Notes: generated by a model not told the origin, from the sequence alone. A stretch of 64,000 nucleotides of DNA from Penium margaritaceum (GCA_023375785.1 SZWC01000081.1:284230-348229), one strand, 5' to 3'; shown: positions 12,548 through 25,188, numbered from the stretch's first letter. A program made the numbers and translations.

Positions 12548-13246
12548 TTTGCTGTGGGGCTAGTCAGTCGGTTCGTGGCCAACCCTCGGCTACTCCACTG
12601 GCAGGCCGTGAAGCGCATTTTGCGCTATCTCAACAAGACACGGCACATGGGGCTGTAGTACGGCGGCCTTTAAGGAACAGACCCTTTGTGCCTCAAGTGC
12701 TACACCGACGCAGATTTTGGAGGCAACGTGGATGATACTCTGTGCCTTGTGAACGGCGGCGTTGTGTCGTGGGCCAGCCGCAAGCAGGACTGTGTCTTCA
12801 TCTCAACCGCAGAAGCTGAGTACGTGGCGCTGTCTGAGGTATGCAAGGAGACGCAGTGGCTACGCAGCTTGCTCACTGAGATGCACGCACCACAGAAGGA
12901 GGCCACATTCATCCACGTCGACAACAAGAGCGCGATGGACATCGCGTTCAAGGACACCCTCTCCAGGCGGACCAAGCACATCGACATCCGCTATCACTAC
13001 ACGCGCGACCTCGTCGCCAAGGGAGTGGTGGATCTGCAGTACATCTCGACCAAGCAGATGCTCGCGGACTTCCTGACGAAGCCGCTGGACAGTGACCCGC
13101 ACATGGCAGGGGCACGAGGCATCGGGATGGTGAGCGCAGCAGACGAGGGCTGAATGGGCGGGCTACTTCACAAGTGGCCGACATCGCTGGGCCCATGGCC
13201 GCAGCAGGAATCTAGCCACAGATGGACGCAGGTGCAAGGGAGAGTT

Positions 13247-14008
13247 TGTTATGTTCTATGTATGCCCCTGGTCGAATCAGCGGAAGATTTAGATGGGGTA
13301 TGCACTACGCTTGTAGCGCAAGTCCCCCAGCGACACGAAGAGAGGCTAAGAAAGACAAGGCATGCACTGCTCATCCTTGTGGAGCAAGTCCCCTTGGTCT
13401 ACTCTTGGTAGTCTACCTGGTGCATGCTCCTTAGGACATCTTCCTACAGCCTAGTGTGTGAAGGCGCCGTCTCGCAAGCGAGAGGTCCGGGATCAAATCC
13501 CGCCAGGACCAAATTTTCTTTGTGACTAAAAAGGGCCAAAGAAGCTTCCTAGAAGCTTCTAAGGTCCAAGGTGGATCAAGCGCCACTTGGCGGTCACAGA
13601 GGGTGCCATGTCATCAAAGCTGATGACACTGTCTAGGGTGGCCTTGGGGGGAGGCCTCTCCAAGGAGCCACTGGGAGCACTGACCAGAGACTATATAAGG
13701 CCTGTCATTTGCATGTGATAATATCATCATCTCTTACTCTTGAGAATTGGGAGAAAACTAATCCCTTGTTGGCCACCAAGAAAGAGGGTAAAGAACAAGT
13801 GCAAGTGCACACTTTGGGTGTGCAGCATTGCCAGTTGGGGGAGAGTTAGGAATACTCTCCGGCCACGGTTGGGACAAGCTAAGTGAACCTTTCAGTGTGG
13901 AAACACCACTCCGTGGGTGATCTCTACCTTGGTTGAAATACCAAGGGCGGTCGACGGTTTGCCTGTCGGTGCCGTTTACTCTATACCGTGGCCAAGTGCG
14001 GAGTGACA
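13247..14008 (+). repeat. Family D 3' LTR
   Basis: Begins TGTTATGTTCTATG after the tract GCAAGGGAGAG and ends GCGGAGTGACA, 762 bp. Both ends are fixed by the independent inverted copy at 28093-28853 (761 bp, flanked by a 5-bp target duplication). By eye the two copies are more than nine-tenths alike. Confidence 0.9.
13692..13699 (+). promoter_or_regulatory. Probable TATA box in family D LTR
   Basis: TATATAAG lies about 310 bp before the LTR end, a normal place for a U3/R boundary promoter in a copia LTR. The same block is present in the other D LTR near 28,400 on the minus strand. Function is inferred from family knowledge. Confidence 0.5.
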
Positions 14009-14280
14009 GTATGGGCACAGGGGCAAAATCACGTACGCTGCTGAAGTAGAGGAGGAAACTGCGGGAAGGGGAAGGAAAATGCCGACGCACTTTGAGAAAT
14101 CTCATGCCGGCTTGGGTGCAGGCTACTGCGAAGTGAGAAATCAGCTCATGTAGATCCTTTTGCTGGCGATGGAAGCTGATGAAGCTGATGACGAGAGTAG
14201 AGGCTGATTATGAAAAGTATATGCACGGGCGAGCCACGTTCACCCTAGAAATTTTGGCTTGGGTGCAGGTTGTTAAAAAA
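14009..14280. other. Short stretch between D LTR and family E; possible D leader remnant
   Basis: No coding match. It begins GTATGGGCACAG directly after the D LTR, which weakly resembles the half-tRNA primer sites of families B and C (GTTATGGGCCCAC). That would suit a leader following an LTR. Near 14170-14200 are GAAGCTGATGAAGCTGATGA units like those in family B and E leaders. The origin is uncertain. Confidence 0.35.
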
Positions 14281-17200
14281 GGGTGATGCGATTGGACGAA
14301 TGCCATGAAGCTGTCCATCTCCTTGTACCAGATCCTTGGGGCCTGTTTTAGCTCGTAGAGCGCCTTGATGAGGCGACACACCTGCTCAGGTTTTACCTTG
14401 ACACCATCAGGAACCTCCATTGGTATCTCCTTGTCAAGCTTCGTGTAGAGGAAGGCGGTCTTGACGTCCATCTGGTGGATTTCCATGTTGCGCGCTGCAG
14501 CCACAGCCAGCAAGGTGCGGATGGAGGGGAAGGACGCAACACGAGAGTAGGTCTCGTCGTACTCAGACCCTGCTCTCTACAAGAACCCCTTTGCAACGAT
14601 CCTTACCTTGTACTTGTCGAGATGTTGTCTTCCTTGCGTTTGATGCGTAAGACCCACTTCACACCCACCACGTGTGCGTTTGGTGGTCTGCCCACCAGCT
14701 CCCACGTTCCGTTCTCCTCGATGGAGGCGAGCTCGCTCTCCATCGTCTCCTTCCACTTAACAGCCTATGGCCGCGAGAGAGCCTCGGCGATGGTAGCCGG
14801 CTCTCCTTACTAAAGGCACGACCAGCTCAGGCGAGTCCACTCAGCCTTCCTTCCGTCGTACTGCTTCGCAGGCTTTGCTTGGCGCTCACTATGTCACAAT
14901 GGTGCTGGTGGTGGCTGCTCGTACTGCTGCTGCTGCTGTGCTTCCCGAGGAGGGGTCACTGGAAGGAAAGAGCCATTGGCCTTCAAGGAGGCCTCGAACG
15001 TCTCCGACGCGGTATCGGATGTCAACTCCGCTTCAGCCTGAGTGGACGCCCTCCCTGAATTGGCAGCCTCGCTGTCTATGGCCATTCGCGTCCCATGCCA
15101 ATTAGGCGGGGGTGTGTCACCCGCCTCCAGCAGCACGATCCACTCTCCTTGTTTTGGAGAGTTCTCTGGGTCCAGCAATTCTCCCTTGCCGTATGACTCT
15201 TCCTGGAAGGTCATATCTCTGGAGGTGATGACTCTCCCTGCTGTCTGGTCCCACAGCCTGTACGTCTTGTGCACGTCCTCGTACCCGATCATCACGCACT
15301 TGCGCGTACGTGCATGCAACTTCCCCACTCCTCGCCCGTCCCGGACTTTGGCCCAAGCCGTGGAGCAGAATGCCTTTAGGTGAGAGGCATCCAGCTTCTT
15401 TCCCGACCACGCCTCCTGCGGCGTCATACATTTTGCACTTTGCTCCTTTTCTGTCCCCTTACTACGTAGTGCTACAGCAGGCATGAGGTTGATGAGGTAG
15501 CATGCAGTGCGTGCTGCTTCCACCCAGAAGCGAGGAGGGAGCTTTGAGTCGATCAGCATTGTTCACGTCATGGCCAGATTGGTCTGGCTCATGCGCTCGG
15601 CCACGCTGTTGCTCTGCGGTGTGTAGCGAGTAGTAGGTTGGTGGACAATGCCATGTATCCAAAGCCACTGCTTGGGCACCTCATACTCTCCGCCGTTGTC
15701 GCTTCGCAGGGCCTTGACCTTCCGCCTTGTTTTTCGCTCCACCATGGCGACAAACTCTTGCAGGCGCTCCAACACCTCTCCCTTTATTTTGAGAAAGTAC
15801 TCCCACACCTTGCGAGAGTAATCATCGATGAAGGTGAGGAGGTACTTGGAGCCGTCGTTGGACGTGGTGCGTATGGGGCCACACACGTCGCTGTGGACAA
15901 GGTCGAGTATGCCCTCTGCTATGCGACCATTTTTGGAGAAGCATTTCCACTTTGTCTTCCCTTGCAAGCAAGCCTCACACCCAGCGTTGCATCCACCCTT
16001 TAGCTCACACCCCTCCAGCCCGCATACAAGCATCTACTCCTGCATGACTTGCAGGGTGTTGTCAGCCACGTACCCAAGGCGTCTGTGCCATAGCTTCGTA
16101 GTTAGTGCTCCCGCGTCTTTAGCCGCCACAGCAGGCGGCATGGGTGGTGTCTTGGCGTTTGGCGATGGTACAGTTTCCGCTACTGCCTCTTCGCCCCAGC
16201 GTGCCCTTCCGTGCTCTTCGTCTGTAGAACATAGAGCCTATCCGTTTGTGGTATCTTGGCAACTAGGTCTGACGCAGCGTAGGTAATCGTCACGTCCTCG
16301 TTCTTGAGGATGACGGCTTCCTTTTGTGTGAACACCACCGTCATTGCGTGGTCTGTAATCCGCGAGACGGAGAGGAGGTTCGCGGCGAAAGTTGGCATGT
16401 AGACGACGTTCTGCAGCCGCAACAACTTGTCGGCTCCGTTGAGCCGCGTGTACACGACCTTCTCTCCCTCACCAGACACGTACTTGATTCCGCCGTTGGC
16501 ACACTAGACCTTGGCCATGGACGGTGTGAGGGATGAGAAGCCACATGCCTCGCCAGAGGTGTGGTAGTCCATGCCATTGTTGAGCCCGAAGGCTCCGGGC
16601 CACAGCAGCGCAGAGCCCTTAGGAGGACCTTGCTCTCAGCCATCATGCTCATGGACGTCAAGTCCACCTTCTTACTCACGTTGCTGCTCCAACCACCGCA
16701 TCCTTCCTTCTTTGGTGCACGACACTCCCGTCCCTAATGCATCGCCTTGCCACAGTTGTGGCACTTACCCTTCTTCATGCCGCTCTTCCCGCCGCCATTG
16801 CTTCTATTGTAGCAATGAGAGGAGGTGCCTCCGGAGCCACTTGCGTACGCGGCGTTGTTGATGACGCCGTTGTTGCGCCGCATTGTCTCGTTCCAGATAA
16901 ACTCGGAGACACGAGGGTACGTGGACTTCGACTCCTCCCAATCACCCAAGGTGGTGATCATGGGGTTCTAGCTTGGCGGTAGGGCCATGAGGAGAATCAT
17001 GGCCTGCATCTCTTGGTCGAGCTGCCAGGACATGGCGCGGGCTTCTTGAAGCAGTCCTTCAAACTGTTGGAGGAAGTCCAAGATGGACTCCCTTTCGCCC
17101 ACTTGCAGCCCAATGAGGCGCTGCAGGATGAAGAGTCGATTAGCGAGGGAAGTTGAATGGTACACATTTGCCAGCTTGGTGTAAACCTCAGCTGCCGTCG

Positions 17201-17814
17201 TGTACCCCTCGATGTGGGAGATTAAGGAGGGGCTAATGAACGTGACGAGGACTATGAGAGCGATGTCATTCCGCTCTTGCCACCGCGCGTATTCCGCGCT
17301 TGCCTTGTCCTCCGGTGCTACCTCCGTCCCTTTCAGCATGTTGAGGTACCCGCGTACGCGCATCACCACCTCAAACTGCCATTTCCACATGCCGAAGGCT
17401 TTGCCATCGAAGCGTGCGATGGCGTTGGCCGCACCCAACTCAGCGGGCAGTGAAGTGACTAGAACGATATCTTGATCCCTCGGCATGATTGCGGTGTTGT
17501 CAAGGATGCTACTTAGTCTCTGCTGTTCTGCTTTGTTGAGGCCGAAGTAGGCTGATGAGGCTGATGACTGCTATAATTTTTTAAGATGCAGTCTGTTGCA
17601 TACCCCTCCAGCCGATGGTCACCTACCTATTGTGGAGGAAGTGCTCCCACAGACACGGGGTCGTACCAACAAGGGCAAAACGTAACCCGCTTAGGACTCG
17701 AGGGTCATACCAACAATGGCAGAGCGTATCCTCGTTCCTTGTCCGTGGAGAGTAAAAATGGACCACGGATCCTACCCGCGTCCGGTCTCTCACAATGCGT
17801 ACCTTGGTCCAAAG
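14281..17814 (-). mobile_element. Family E copia element (copy E1), gag to RT, broken
   Basis: Reads leftwards. A leader or LTR remnant lies at about 17490-17814. Gag (about 16970-17486) has FDGKAFGMWKWQFEVVMRVRGYL, TSLANRLFILQRL and ESILDFLQQFEGLL blocks. A zinc knuckle, CHNCGKAMH-like, lies near 16735-16770, then protease and pre-integrase (about 16050-16680). Integrase (about 15560-15960) has HSDVCGPIRTTSNDGSKYLL, SDNGGEYE and SVAERMSQ blocks. A Gln-rich linker (about 14890-15100) leads to RT (about 14290-14760, with the [12 protein letters not shown] block). Gag and integrase resemble family B but differ throughout, so E is a sister family. RNase H and the 3' LTR are absent. It is broken, with many breaks. 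The right end is cut off by family B copy B2. Confidence 0.85.
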
Positions 17815-19713
17815 TGGATCGCTCACACAGTTTCTTGTACTTTCCCTCATCCTTGGCCTTGCATCCCTCCATCCCATGAACCACTTCGTGCTGCTGCATA
17901 GCTTGCAATGTGCTGTCAGCCACTTGGCCAAACCGCCTGTGCCATAGCTTAGCAGCCTTGTCGTTGGTGAAGTTGGCCACCACGGTGACAGCCTATGGTG
18001 TTACGTCAGGCTTTGGAGACTTGGGCTCTTCAATCACTGCATATCCCTCATTTGTACTCTCAAGGGGCTTGGTTTACAATACATAGAGCCCATCGACTCT
18101 TAGGACCTGTACGACAAGACTCTCCTTGGGATAAGAGATCTTGATGTCCTTGTTCTTGACAATCACGGCCTCCTCCTCTGTGAAGACGACCGTCATGTTG
18201 TGGCCCATGATTTTGGATACTGACAAGAGGTTTGTCGTAAAAGACAGCATGTAGACGACGCTCTCCAGCTTCAAGTCTTTTTCAGTACCGTTCACGTTCA
18301 TGCTAATAAACTTATCTCCCTCGCCTTGCGCATGGACAAGGCTGCCGTTGGCACACCTGAAGTGACGTTCAATGTCCCCAATGGAGATGAACCCATCCTT
18401 CTCCCTTGAAGAGTGGTGGTTCGTACCAGAATCAAGACTGTAGGCTCCATGCTTGAGTAGTGCCGCTCCCTTGGTTGCCGGCAAGCTCTCAACCATCATA
18501 TTTGTCAACTCCTTCTTACCCTTTCCTTTACCCTCATATCTACCACCATAATCTCCATCTTCTTTCTTTGGAGTCCTGCACTCCCGTACCCAATGTCCAG
18601 GCTTGCCACAGTCATGGCACTTCCCAGGACGCTTTGAACTCTTTCCATCACCACCATCGTCTTTTCCTCTACCGCCACTGCTTCCGCTGCTACTCTGGGC
18701 AGGAGAGGAGTTGTTGCCACCACTACCATATTTTGCAGCATAAGCTGAAATGTTACCCTCACTACCGCTGCGACGCATGGCCTCGTTGCCCACGTACTCG
18801 GACACTGCCTCAAACGTCAAAGCCTCCTCCTTCCAACCGCCAAAAACGGTGATCAGAGGTCCCCAGCTTTCAGGTAGCGCCATGAAGAGGATCATGGCTT
18901 GCATGTTGGTGTCGATTTCCTAGATCATTTGGGTCACTTGTTGCTACAGTCCTTCAAACTGCAGTAGGAAGTCTGGAATCGACTCTCCATCGCTCACCCT
19001 CATCGAAATCAGCTTTTGAAGGATAAAGAGGCGATTTGTAAGAGCCGTTGACTGGTATACATGTGCAAGCTTCTCATAAGCCTTTGATGTATGTCTGATA
19101 CCTTGGAGGTGGACATGTTCTGACTCATGCACTGATGTCACAAGAATAACAAGCGCAATGTCGTTTTTGACACTCCATACTTCATACCATGATCTGTTTT
19201 TGGAGGTTCAACCTCTTCTCCAAGGAACATCTTCAAGTAGCCACGTACCCTCATGACAATCTCAATTTTCCATCTCCACAAGGGAAAACCAAACCCTGTG
19301 AACTTTGACATCCCACCATTGACCTGCTCGAGAGTGAGCGTTGCGGGTGTCGTCATACTACTTCTCTGCTTCTCTGCTTCTTTACTTTGCTGAGGCCAAT
19401 GTAGGCTGATGTAGGCTGTTGTCTGCTATCGATTTAGAAGATGCAGATCCGTCGCATACCCATTAGCCATATATCACTTGCAAATAGAGAAGGATGCACA
19501 CTAGCGAACCCAGATCGTGCCTCCAAGGACAGAGCTTATCCTGGTCAGGATCCAAGGGTCGTACCTCTAAGGGTAGAGCTTATCCTTGGCCCTTCTTCGT
19601 TAAATGCCAGTACTCGCTGTTGGAGCTGATGGAACAGATGGAGCAGATGGAGCTCATGCGCTCAAGAGAGAGGACAAGAGAGTGCGCAAAAGTGTGCCGT
19701 ACAACTAGTAAGT

Positions 19714-19726
19714 GTGGATCCATAAC
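19714..19726 (-). promoter_or_regulatory. Primer-binding site of copy B2, half-tRNA type
   Basis: On the minus strand it reads GTTATGGATCCAC a few bases inside the LTR end. It is close to the complement of the anticodon arm of initiator tRNA-Met (TGGGCCCATAAC), with one or two mismatches. The sister copy at 48710-48724 is an exact 15-base match. Confidence 0.6.
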
Positions 19727-19730
19727 CCTT

Positions 19731-20499
19731 TGTCAACCAGCCTGAGGCGACGGTTTAGAAAATGGGTTCCGACATAATGGTTCCCACCGACCCCTCTTGG
19801 TATTGCAACCAAGAGGTGATATCACCCTCAGAGCCAAGGTCCCACACTGAGCAGTTCATAGGAATCACTTTCTTGTACTGTGTCCTAAGGACCTGGTCAC
19901 TTTCGTGCAAGGAGCTAACTCCTTGGGCTTAGACCAACCAATGTTTCTTTAGTGTCCGCCTCTAGTGGACAACTCTATGAGGAATCTCAAAGGTAAGAAC
20001 TACACTTAATGACAAGCAACTGACAGGTTCTTATAGTCCTAGAGACAACCTCTAGCCTAGGCGTGCAGTGGCTCCTTGGATGAGAAACTTTGAGGGCAAT
20101 CTGGATTGCGTCATCCTCCCTACCTACATGGCACTCCCTGTGACCGCCAAGTGGCACCAGCCACCAGGAAGGACCTTGGAATGTTCTAAGATGCCTCTTA
20201 GAATCTTCTTGTCCCCCTTTTCGTCACAAAGAAAATTAGTCACTGGGCTGGGATTTGACCCAGTGACCTCTTACCCCAAAGACTAACTCTGGAACGTCTA
20301 AGCCACAAGGAGTTGTCCTAGGTAGTGTTTGCTAGCTATACTATCCAGTTTACACCAAGGGGACTTGCTCCAAAGGAGCAGTACATGCCTTGTCTTTTGG
20401 GACCAGACGTAGGAGACTTACTCCAAGGGAGCAGTGCATGCGTAGTCTGTCCTGTGCCAATCCAAATGTCAGCGATAAACAAGGAGCATATCAGGTCAA
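19731..20499 (-). repeat. Family B 5' LTR (copy B2), outer end clipped
   Basis: About 769 bp. The inner end is TGACA at 19731. The outer end should read TGTTGACCTG on the minus strand, but the last bases are replaced where a family A LTR fragment joins at about 20500. Confidence 0.8.
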
Positions 20500-20837
20500 G
20501 ACCATGGACAATTGGCGATTCTCCATGGGATTGTGGGTTATGTGACCGGTAGGAGTGTGCCATGAGAGCATTTTCTAGCTATCTAGGTTGTGTGTGAGAG
20601 GTCAGCCTGATTGCTAGGCTGATTTCCTCTCTTGTGTGAGATTATGGACTCTAGTGTGTGAGCCTTAGCCTCGATGGCTAAGTTGTGTGGCTTGTGAGAG
20701 GACTGACTTACCCAAGCTCTAGCTCTATGTATTCCATGATTTTGAGTGATTCAATAACCATTCTTTGGCACAACTGATGTCCTTTGAGTCCCATATGCTC
20801 GCTACTCCAAGGCTCCCTGCCCCCTCTAGATCCAACA
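20500..20837 (+). repeat. 3' half of a family A LTR
   Basis: Starts in the CCATGGACA...GGCGATTCTCCATGG block of the A LTR and runs to CTAGATCCAACA. It lies between copy B2 and the family F tail. Confidence 0.85.
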
Positions 20838-21502
20838 ATGCTGACTAGGGAGGAAAGATTGACGACAGGAAGTCCATCTCAAGCTTTGTGTACCCTCTCT
20901 ATGGTGGTGTGGTCCCATGCAGAAGCAAAAATTAAGATAGCCTTTGCTTTGTACTACTCAGGCAAAGTATATTGTAGTCTGCTACGTATACGAGGAAATA
21001 CGATGGCTTTGCGGTTTGCTCGATGCGATCAAGGCACCACAATAGGAAAAAAACTCTTCTATATCAAGAACCGGAACACCATCACTATGGCAGAGGATGA
21101 AATTATTCCCTTATGTATAAAGCTCATTGACATCCGGTACCACTATTCACGTGACCTTGTTGCCAAGGATGTCATAGAGCTTGAGCATGTTAAAATCAAC
21201 AAAATGCTTGTGGATATTTTGGATAAGTCACTAGATAATGACATGCATTTTACAAGCACTCCAGGAAACAACATGGTGGATGTAGGAGAAGAGGAAAAAA
21301 GACCAAGGCAACTAAGGTACACAAACATAATGTAGAGCTACAGGTTGATGTAGAAGACGATTACCACAGCAGGTAGCCAGAGGTACAAAGGAGAGATTAT
21401 TGTTATTTTTTGCCCTTTGGCCATTGCTATAGCTAGCGCATATGCTGGGCATATACTACTCCAAGGGCATGAGTTTCCCAATCTTATTTGTGGTGCAAGT
21501 CC
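20838..21502 (+). mobile_element. Family F copia element: diverged RNase H tail and LTR start
   Basis: A continuous reading region (about 20840-21335) whose C-terminal half carries the copia RNase H ending: CIKLIDIRYHYSRDLVAKDVIELEHV, then a KMLVDILDKSLDNDMH block matching the usual QMLADFLTKPL...H ending. The N-terminal half is too diverged to align by eye. A PPT-like tract, GTACAAAGGAGAG, lies at 21383-21396, and an LTR start, TGTTATTTTTTGCCC, lies at 21401; about 100 bp of LTR remain before the family A LTR at 21503. It is AT-richer than its neighbours and not close to families A-E. It is a broken remnant and may be old. Confidence 0.7.
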
Positions 21503-22222
21503 TGTTGGGAAAGGAGCCATCCAGGTAACTCCAGGTCCACAGGAGCAAGTTCCAGGTAACTTCCAGATGCCTGCTCCGATCGTGGATTCGTCTTCACCAT
21601 TGGAAGGATCAGGTATATCTACGGTTCAAATTTCAGGCCGATCGAACGGTTGGATAAGGAGATATAAATTTTCAAACTTTTAGGGGTCATGGACTGCCAA
21701 TGTCTGGGTGGCCATGGGTGATAGCTCCATGCCTTAGCCTGAGAAAAGAAAAAGACAAGAGATCTAGGGTCAAGACCTGATGGGAGAAATATCCAAAAAG
21801 GTCCTTGGTCTTAGGATTGCCTTGTTAGAGTGTGCTCACTAGAATAAAGGTGCCTCTCCTTACTTTTTAGGTGAGGTGAGATCCTTGTGTGCTAGCCATG
21901 GACACGTGGCAAGTCTCCATGGGTTTGTGGGTGATGTGACCACTAGGACTGTTCCATGAGAGCATTCTCTAGCTCTCTAGGTCGTGCGTGACTGGATAGC
22001 CTGATTGTTAGGCTGATTTCCTCCCTTGTGTGAGATTGTGGACTCTAGTGTGTGAGCCTTAGCCTCCATGGCTAAGTGGTGTGGCTTGTGAGAGGGCTGA
22101 CTTGCCCAAGCTCTAGCTCTATATGTACTCCATCATTTTGAGTGATTCAAGAACCATTCTTCAGCCCTTTAAGTCCCACATGCTCGCTGCACCAAGGCTC
22201 CTTCTCTCCTCCAGATCCAAAA
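21503..22222 (+). repeat. Family A 5' LTR of copy A3
   Basis: TGTTGGGAAAGGAGCC start and CCAGATCCAA-AA end, about 720 bp, directly followed by the primer site. The 5 bases before it (AGTCC, from family F LTR) do not recur after the 3' LTR. Confidence 0.87.
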
Positions 22223-22237
22223 TTTGGTAGCAGAGCC
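22223..22237 (+). promoter_or_regulatory. Primer-binding site of copy A3 (tRNA-iMet 3' end type)
   Basis: TTTGGTAGCAGAGCC. It is one base off the complement of the 3' end of initiator tRNA-Met (TGGTATCAGAGC), the standard plant copia primer site. Confidence 0.75.
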
Positions 22238-22864
22238 ATGTTGTGCCAGTTTCAGTCAGCACAGGCCGTCACTTTGAAAGTGACAGGTTAGGGTCAAACT
22301 ATCACCAAATTTGAAGATCAACCACTGGATCTTCACGTTCGGAAGCCAAGCTTTCGAATGAGCCCAAGATCACAAAGATCCAACAATCGGATTGAGAGTT
22401 ATACGCAAAACGAGGTCGGCCAGGGCTATACTCTTCTCTATGAGTAAGACTGTCGCCTTGTGATGAGCATAACTCTCTTGTTTCTTTGTCAATTTTCAAA
22501 GGTGGCACATGCGAATTGTAGTATTTTTGCTAAACTTTCTGTTGGTGCACAAATACTTGCATTCCATTGATTTGTTTAGGAGAAACGCCGTTTACAAGCT
22601 GGCTGGTCCTAGTTGGAGTATGAGCAGAAGCACACCCTGTTTTCAAGACGGCATATCTTTCAAAATCCCCTGTTGATGACCCTTTTTTATGGGTCGATCT
22701 GAATTGAGCTGAATTTTCCAGTGGTGGGCTCAGTTTTTCCAAATTCTCATTCTGCTCGCATCTATAGTCCATTTTCTGTCGGACAGATTTCTCGCTGCAG
22801 CAGCAGCAGAAGCAGGGATAGCGCCGCCACCCAAGGGCAGCGTTGAGCATCACCAGAGCTCAAA
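22238..22864 (+). other. Leader of family A copy A3
   Basis: About 630 bp between primer site and gag, without a credible reading frame. It includes the motif CACTTTGAAAGTGACAGG, a short inverted repeat also present (as TCACTCTCAAAGTGA) in the leaders at 35758-35800 and 43675-43700. It could be a packaging or dimer signal, but that is inference. A related leader is found inverted at 37134-37629 and 44764-45256. Confidence 0.55.
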
Positions 22865-25188
22865 ATGACAGTAGCAGGTGTGGTAACAGTAGCCCAGCCC
22901 TTGGAGAGGCTGGAAGGATACGCCAACTTCACGTTTTGGAAGATCCGTACCCGCCACCTTTTGGAGGAGACGGGCTTGTGGGAGGTGGTGAGTGACGACG
23001 AGCGCGCTCCGCCTCCAAAGGCAAAAGGCATCACCGCAACGCAGGTGGTGGCGGAAAAGACGCTGCAAAAGGGTGTAGCTGATGCGGGTTCTTCTGCAGC
23101 TGTACCAGCGGCGTATGAGGAGTGGAAAAAGAAAGAGAGGCAGGCCTACAAGTTGCTTGTCAACACCATCTCCAACCCGCATCTTCAGTACGTGAGTGAG
23201 AAGGCTACTGCAAAGGAGGGGTGGGACACGTTGTGGAAGAAGTATGAGAGTAAGGATCCTGCATTCCTCATGCTTTTGGAGGAGAAGATGATGGCACTCA
23301 AAATGCAGGGTGGTGAACGGATGGAGGCGTACCTAGACAGGGCCAAGGAGCTGACGAAGTAGCTGAAAGCAGAAGACAACCCTGTCAAAGACACGCGCTT
23401 TGTCCTCCTTTTTGCTGAGGGGACTCCCAACAAGCTATGACACGGTGCGAGAGACGTTGGGGTGCCAGCCGACTCTCGACCTGGACTTCATCTGCACGTA
23501 CCTGGTGTAGGTAGAACTGTGTCGCAATGCAGCAAAGCACAATGGCGGGTGCAGCAACAGCTTTCATGGCCATGGGCTCACGTAACCAGTAGCAGCAGTA
23601 GTCCGGGCATCAGAGAGGCAAGACGAAGGGCAAGTGCCACTATTGCCGAAAAGAGGGGCACTACAAGAAAGAGTGTTTCAAGTTCAAGAGGGACCAGAAG
23701 GAGTAGTGGCAGCAGTAGCAAAAGAAGCAATCTCCACACTAACAGCAGCAATAGTCACAACAGCGTCAGGAGCAGTAGTAGCAGAAAAACCAGGCTGGTG
23801 TGCGCCACTTTGGCAACATGAATGTGGCCAAGGAGGTGCGCGATCGTCTCTTCATGGCAAGGTTTGACAGCTTGCAGGTGGAGAAAGCGGATCTTGCATG
23901 GTACAAGGACTCAGGATGTACCAAGAGCCTGACACATCACAAGGAGTGTCTGCCACTCTACAGAGTTGACACTCTATCTTGTATAGACACAAGGGTCGTA
24001 CCAGCAGCAGCAGTTGTGCCAGCAGCACCGCGCCAGCCGCCCGCTAACGCTCCAACACCAGGTCGCATGTACCCTCTTACGATGCGTTACAAGCCTGGTG
24101 AGCGCGGCCATTTCTGGATGCTGCAGAAACCAGAATAGATGAATGTCGGAGTTGCAGTAGATTCAGATGAGCCAACGTCATACAAGGAGGCCATGGCTGC
24201 GCCGGATGCAGCAGATTGGGCGCAAGCCGTGCAGCAAGAGATACAGTCGCAGCTGGACAACGGCACGTGGAAAATGACTGAGCATCCACCTGGACATAAG
24301 GTGATCAAGTGCAAGTGGGTGTTCAAGAAGAAGCGGGGAGCAGATAGTAACCTGGAAAAGTAGAAGGCGAGTCCGGTCGCCAAGGGCTACTCGCAGCAGG
24401 AGGGCATTGACTACACAAAAACTTTTGCCCCTGATGCAAAGTTTGCCTCTGTGCGCATGCTCCTCTCTTATGTAGCAGCTGAGGACTTTGAGGTTCACCA
24501 CATGGATGTCAAGACGGCATTCTTGAATGGTGACTTGGAGAAGGAGATCTACATGGAGCAGCCGGAGGGGTTCGTCATGGATGGCCAGGAGCACCTGGTT
24601 TGCAAGCTGCAGAAGTCGCAGTACGGCCTCAAGTAAGCGTTGCGTGCTTGGAACCTGAAGTTGGATCGGCGTTGTTGTGCATGGGGTTTGAGCGCAGCGA
24701 GTGTGACTAAAGCGTGTATCGCTGGCAGCATGAGTATGAGATCCTCATCATCCTTGTCTATGTGGATGACATGCTCCTCCTTTCCAACAGCATGTCTGTA
24801 CTTCAGGAGTTCAAGGAGGCCATGCAGGAGCGTTTCCAACTGTCTGATCTCGTGGAGGCATCATACTTCCTCGGCATCCAGATCACGCGTGACCGCAAAT
24901 CAGGCTCTCTCTCGCTACAGCAGAGTCGCTATATCAAGGACGTCCTGCAGCGGTTCGGCATAGCAGAGGCCAAACCTATCGGCACGCCGTTGGAAACGCG
25001 GCAGTACCTTGTGAGCTCCAGTGGGGAAGCAGATGCAGCTGAGCAGCAGAAGTACCAGAGCGTCGTCGGCAATCTTATGTACTTGATGGTGGCAACCAGG
25101 CCAGATCTTGCACAGGCTGTGAGCGCTGTTAGCCAGCACATGGCTAATCCCGGACTGGAGCACCAGAAGGCAGTGAAGCGGATCTTCT

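Larger units (their letters stand above)
12548..14008 (+). mobile_element. Family D copia element, 3' end (copy D1): RNase H and 3' LTR
   Basis: Starts abruptly in the RT-RNase H connection ([22 protein letters not shown] block, about 12590-12655). It runs through copia RNase H with YTDADFGGNVDD, SWASRKQDCVFISTAEAEYVALSE and RRTKHIDIRYHYTRDLV blocks to a terminal codon near 13153. After about 90 bp comes a purine-rich tract and the 3' LTR at 13247. RNase H removes the RNA template strand during reverse transcription. The protein differs clearly from family A RNase H, so it is a separate family. The left joint with copy A2 is head to head. The RNase H part is well preserved, with few breaks; everything upstream of it is missing. 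Confidence 0.88.
17815..20499 (-). mobile_element. Family B copia element, 5' part (copy B2), broken
   Basis: Reads leftwards from the 5' LTR (19731-20499). It has a half-tRNA primer site, a leader with GATGGAGCAGATGGAGC units (about 19600-19660), and gag (about 18770-19356, with MTTPATLTLEQVNGGMSKF and SLVNRLFILQKL-type blocks). A zinc knuckle, CHDCGKPGHWVREC, lies near 18590-18630, then protease-like DSGTNHHSSREKDGF (about 18400-18440) and the pre-integrase start (about 17820-18240), where the copy stops. Integrase, RT, RNase H and the 3' LTR are absent. By the state of its gag it is better preserved than B1 and B3; it has a few breaks. Confidence 0.88.
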
